A DNA stretch of 8,800 nucleotides, taken from NCBI GenBank assembly GCA_023458855.1, contig JAEWWQ010000071.1:1-8800 (forward strand), written 5' to 3'. The notes beneath the pieces are model-generated. The model was not told the DNA's origin and ran no database searches. It worked only from the letters and a program-made list of their open reading frames with translations. Positions 6,358 to 8,800 of this stretch are shown here, one piece after another. Source of the DNA: Bacillota bacterium (lineage in GTDB: Bacteria; Bacillota; Clostridia; Lachnospirales; Lachnospiraceae). The first letter of the stretch is position 1; every line of letters starts with the position of its first letter. The translations under genes and the position numbers were made by a program.

Positions 6358-7854
6358 TTATCTGTAAGATGCTGCATTCCATCTTAATTCATTTTTGAAG
6401 TTTCTGATCGTTGTATCTTTATCAATTACAACGCTCTCAATTCCCATTGCTGCTGCCCAGTCTACCATCTGATCTACTGTCAGATCATAAGAGAATGCTG
6501 TATGATGAGCACCGCCTGCAAGAATCCAGGCTTCTGCACCTGTTGCCAGGTCTGGCTGCGGTGTCCAGAATGCTGTTCCGACCGGCAATTTAGGCATTGG
6601 CTTTTCTACTTTTTTACAGTCAACGGCATTGATAATTAATCTAAATCTATTTCCAAGATCAATAAGTGAAGCAGCTACTCCAGGACCTGTCTTGGATGTA
6701 AATACAAGACGTGCCGGATCTTCCCTGTTGCCCATGGAAAGAGGGCATACTTTGATACCGATTTCTCCTTCAGCAACAGACGGGCATACTTCTAACATAT
6801 GGGACTGTAAGATTCCTTCTTTTCCTGGAACAAGATTATATGTGTAATCTTCCATCATCGATGTTCCTTTTGCATCCTTCTTACCGGCTGTCATTAATTT
6901 CATCATACGAACCATAGCTGCAACCTTCCAATCACCTTCTGCACCGAATCCATATCCTTTTTCCATCAGTCTCTGAATCGAAAGACCTGGTAATTGTTTC
7001 AATCCGCCGAGCATGCCAAAGTGAGTAACAATTGCATGATAATTATTATCAACCAGGAATTTCTCAATACCAATTTCCTGTTGCGCCTGAACTGCTACAT
7101 GTCTCTTGAATTCATCAAGATCACGTCCTTCATCAATAATCTTATATTTACTGTAGTACTCTTCAACTAAGGTTTCTGTGTCTCCTTTGGAAACGGCATC
7201 TACATATTCTACCAGATCATTTACACAGTAGTGGTCGATTTCCCAGCCAAATTTAATCTGTGCTTCTACTTTATCGCCTTCTGTAACTGCAACATTATTC
7301 ATGTTATCACCAAAACGGCAAACGCGGATATGGGAAGATTCAATCACACCGATTGCTGTTCTCATCCACTCAGCAAGTCTTTCCTGAACAGCCGGGAATG
7401 TCCAGTGGCCTACAATAATTTTTCTTTCAATACCCATACGGCTTACAATATGACCATATTCCCTATCACCATGTGCAGACTGGTTCTCATTCATAAAGTC
7501 CATATCAATGGTATCATATGGAAGTTCTTCATTGAATTGTGTATGCAAGTGACATAATGGTTTTCTGTATTCCTGTAGTCCTAAAATCCAGGATTTTGCC
7601 GGGGAAAATGTATGCATCCATGTAATAACACCTGCACATTCTTCGTCTCCGTTTGCTTCATTAAACGTCTTTCTGATTAATTCATTTGTGATTAAAGTAG
7701 GCTTCCACACTACTTCATATGGTAAAACACCTGATTTGTTTAAATTTTCAACAATAATCTTAGAATGCTCTGCCACTTTTGCAAGACATGCATCTCCGTA
7801 TAAATCCTGCGATCCTGTACAAAACCAAAATTTGTAATTTTTTCCTGTTTTCAT
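6358..7854 (-). CDS. araA: L-arabinose isomerase
   Basis: Interconverts L-arabinose and L-ribulose, the first step of the pathway; metal-dependent (Mn2+) cytoplasmic enzyme, usually hexameric. From the chosen start it has 498 residues, against about 500 in E. coli. The N-terminus YKFWFCTGSQDLYG (about 7-20) is characteristic. Active-site residues align well: Glu306 in GFGAEGDW, Glu335 in TSMMEDYTY, His352 in QSHMLEVCPS, and the His pair at 450-451 in GGAHHT. The open frame extends to an ATG at 7917, but that lies upstream of the promoter -10 box, and AGGAGG (about 7864-7869) stands 9 bases before the ATG at 7854, so 7854 is the start. It is the first gene of an operon with the kinase and araD, and its promoter carries a probable AraR operator. 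Confidence 0.98.
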   Translation of the reverse strand: MKTGKNYKFWFCTGSQDLYGDACLAKVAEHSKIIVENLNKSGVLPYEVVWKPTLITNELIRKTFNEANGDEECAGVITWMHTFSPAKSWILGLQEYRKPLCHLHTQFNEELPYDTIDMDFMNENQSAHGDREYGHIVSRMGIERKIIVGHWTFPAVQERLAEWMRTAIGVIESSHIRVCRFGDNMNNVAVTEGDKVEAQIKFGWEIDHYCVNDLVEYVDAVSKGDTETLVEEYYSKYKIIDEGRDLDEFKRHVAVQAQQEIGIEKFLVDNNYHAIVTHFGMLGGLKQLPGLSIQRLMEKGYGFGAEGDWKVAAMVRMMKLMTAGKKDAKGTSMMEDYTYNLVPGKEGILQSHMLEVCPSVAEGEIGIKVCPLSMGNREDPARLVFTSKTGPGVAASLIDLGNRFRLIINAVDCKKVEKPMPKLPVGTAFWTPQPDLATGAEAWILAGGAHHTAFSYDLTVDQMVDWAAAMGIESVVIDKDTTIRNFKNELRWNAASYR

Positions 7855-7897
7855 GTAAGTTATCCTCCTTATTTTGTTTACTGTTTTTTGTACCATG

Positions 7898-7927
7898 ATT
7901 ATAAAACTTGTATGCACATATCTACAA
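7898..7927 (-). promoter_or_regulatory. Promoter of the araA operon
   Basis: A perfect -10 box TATAAT (7903-7898) lies 18 bases downstream of TTGTAG (7927-7922), a weak -35. A weak -35 with a consensus -10 is common for regulated sugar operons. Transcription would begin near 7891, leaving a leader of about 37 bases with AGGAGG before the start at 7854. Confidence 0.7.
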
Positions 7928-7930
7928 GTT
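7905..7930. promoter_or_regulatory. Probable AraR operator at the araA promoter
   Basis: AACTTGTA (7905-7912) and TACAAGTT (7923-7930) are perfect 8-bp inverted arms around 10 bases. One arm covers the -35 box and the other lies against the -10 box, so a bound repressor would block RNA polymerase. The TTGTA/TACAA arms resemble the half-sites of the known Firmicute AraR operator (TTGTACGTACAA), although here they are set apart rather than adjoining. The araR gene lies directly upstream. Confidence 0.7.
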
Positions 7931-7970
7931 GTTTTTTCTCACATATATTCGATATTACCTGAAAAAATCT

Positions 7971-8800
7971 CTATCTTCTATCCAGGCAGGATTCCCTTAT
8001 GATCAATTCCGGGGCCACCACACGCTGCACTTTGCTTTCTTCATCCGACACATGATTTATCTTTTCCAACAACAGTCGGGCTGCCATTTCTCCCAATTTC
8101 TCTTTCGGATGGGATACCGTTGTGAGCTTTACAGGGCCGGACTCCGATATCAGTGAATTATCATAGCCTGTAACGGAGATATCTTCTGGGACCTTAACTC
8201 CATACGTATTCAACATATTGATGATCTCCAATGCAATCTGATCATTATAACAGACTACGGCATCCATAATTCTTTTTTCTTTCACAAACTGTTCCATAAC
8301 AGCTGCCGGTTTCTTTGCCCTGTCTTCCGTATGAAATGTAATTACCAGATCCGGATTGTACTGTATTCCGGCTTCGTTCAGGGCTTTTATATACCCTTTA
8401 TGCCTGGCCGTCCCCTGTGTATCATCTATCTTAAAAATCCCTACAATATGCTTATGTCCCAAATCAATCAGATACTTTGTCAGCAAATATCCGCCCTGTA
8501 CATCATCCATTATGATATTGGAGCATTCTTTCATTTGCGGATAAGTTCCCTGAATAAAGATATACGGTATATTTAATTTATCAAATAGTTCATACAAGTG
8601 CATATGTCTGCAATAAATCTCACTTTTACTCGGTTCAATAATAAGTCCGTCTATATTTTTAGTAAGAATATCCTCTAACGCCTTTGCCTCATTTTTTTGA
8701 CTGTTTCCAGTATTTTTTAGTATGATACTATATCCATTTTCCGTTAAAATATTATCCATTCCCTGAATTAACCTCGGAAAAATATAATCCGATATATAGG
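7971..8800 (-). CDS. araR: Arabinose operon repressor AraR, N-terminus beyond window
   Basis: Transcription repressor combining an N-terminal GntR-type winged helix with a LacI/periplasmic-binding-type effector domain. Only the effector domain is visible (about 276 residues). The frame is open through the right edge, reading ISDYIFPRLIQGMDNIL, so the ATG at 8759 is internal and the real start is outside. LacI-type landmarks are the IDGLIIEPSKSE segment, the NIIMDDVQGGYLLTKYLIDLGH helix region, DAVVCYNDQIAL, ISVTGYDN, and LTTVSHPKEKLGEMAARLLLEKI near the end. Long Firmicute AraR proteins are about 360-390 residues, so about 90-110 residues are missing, matching a GntR domain. L-arabinose is the expected inducer. 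The stop is 116 bases before araA, with no terminator visible between them. A ribose- or galactose-responsive LacI member is less likely given the neighbours. Confidence 0.88.
   Translation of the reverse strand, partial: YISDYIFPRLIQGMDNILTENGYSIILKNTGNSQKNEAKALEDILTKNIDGLIIEPSKSEIYCRHMHLYELFDKLNIPYIFIQGTYPQMKECSNIIMDDVQGGYLLTKYLIDLGHKHIVGIFKIDDTQGTARHKGYIKALNEAGIQYNPDLVITFHTEDRAKKPAAVMEQFVKEKRIMDAVVCYNDQIALEIINMLNTYGVKVPEDISVTGYDNSLISESGPVKLTTVSHPKEKLGEMAARLLLEKINHVSDEESKVQRVVAPELIIRESCLDRR

Larger units (their letters stand above)
7855..7970 (-). other. araR-araA intergenic region
   Basis: This 116-base gap holds the araA promoter, the inverted-repeat operator and the araA ribosome binding site. 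The part next to araR (7931-7970) is AT-rich and shows a T run after the araR stop, but no hairpin before it, so no convincing terminator for araR is present. No catabolite-repression (cre) site was recognised. Confidence 0.6.

Noticed and set aside
7855..7917. 21-codon N-terminal extension of araA from an ATG at 7917
   Set aside because: That ATG lies upstream of the TATAAT box and inside the operator region, so it would not be in the mRNA. The AGGAGG before 7854 and family length support the shorter protein.
7971..8759. araR as a complete 262-residue gene starting at 8759
   Set aside because: The frame continues without a stop to the window edge with LacI-type sequence, and the protein would lack its DNA-binding domain.
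1..8800. CRISPR array, insertion sequence, tRNA or rRNA genes
   Set aside because: No regularly spaced direct repeats, transposase frame, terminal inverted repeats or tRNA cloverleaf were recognised on either strand.

Overview
The window looks like chromosomal DNA from a low-GC anaerobic Firmicute, most likely a clostridium of the Lachnospiraceae type (Roseburia, Blautia, Dorea and relatives). This rests on the AT-rich composition, strong AGGAGG-type ribosome binding sites, a T-box leader on a tRNA synthetase gene, a transketolase split into two genes, and a xylulokinase-like enzyme in the ribulokinase position. The genus is an inference, not a direct reading. Every gene lies on the minus strand, so transcription runs from high to low coordinates. 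No mobile element, rRNA, tRNA or CRISPR array was seen.

From right to left (the direction of transcription): 8800-7971 is the effector-binding part of a GntR/LacI-type arabinose repressor (AraR), whose DNA-binding N-terminus lies beyond the window. The gap 7970-7855 holds a promoter with an inverted repeat between and over its -35 and -10 elements, a probable AraR operator. Then come araA (7854-6358), a FGGY kinase in the ribulokinase role (6332-4725) and araD (4688-3990). A 169-bp gap (3989-3821) carries a second promoter overlapped by a 36-bp inverted repeat, plus a separate 19-bp palindrome. It precedes the two overlapping halves of a split transketolase (3820-2981 and 2981-2037). An intrinsic terminator (2007-1976) closes that unit.

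Immediately after the terminator a new promoter drives a long leader (about 1935-1469). It contains a T-box riboswitch with an AUG specifier codon, a clear antiterminator and a competing terminator. A structured stretch of about 100 nt with a possible 39-codon small ORF follows, and then metG (1468 to the left edge, 3' end missing).

The carbohydrate genes form one pathway: L-arabinose to L-ribulose (AraA), to L-ribulose-5-phosphate (kinase), to D-xylulose-5-phosphate (AraD), which transketolase passes into the pentose phosphate pathway. The araA and transketolase promoters share an ACTTGTA motif at the same place relative to the -35 box, suggesting that AraR controls both. No arabinose transporter, arabinosidase or transaldolase is in the window. 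metG is an unrelated housekeeping gene with its own methionine-tRNA-sensing control.

I do not see a clearly new biological system here. The least explained parts are the post-terminator segment of the metG leader and the palindromes in front of the transketolase genes.
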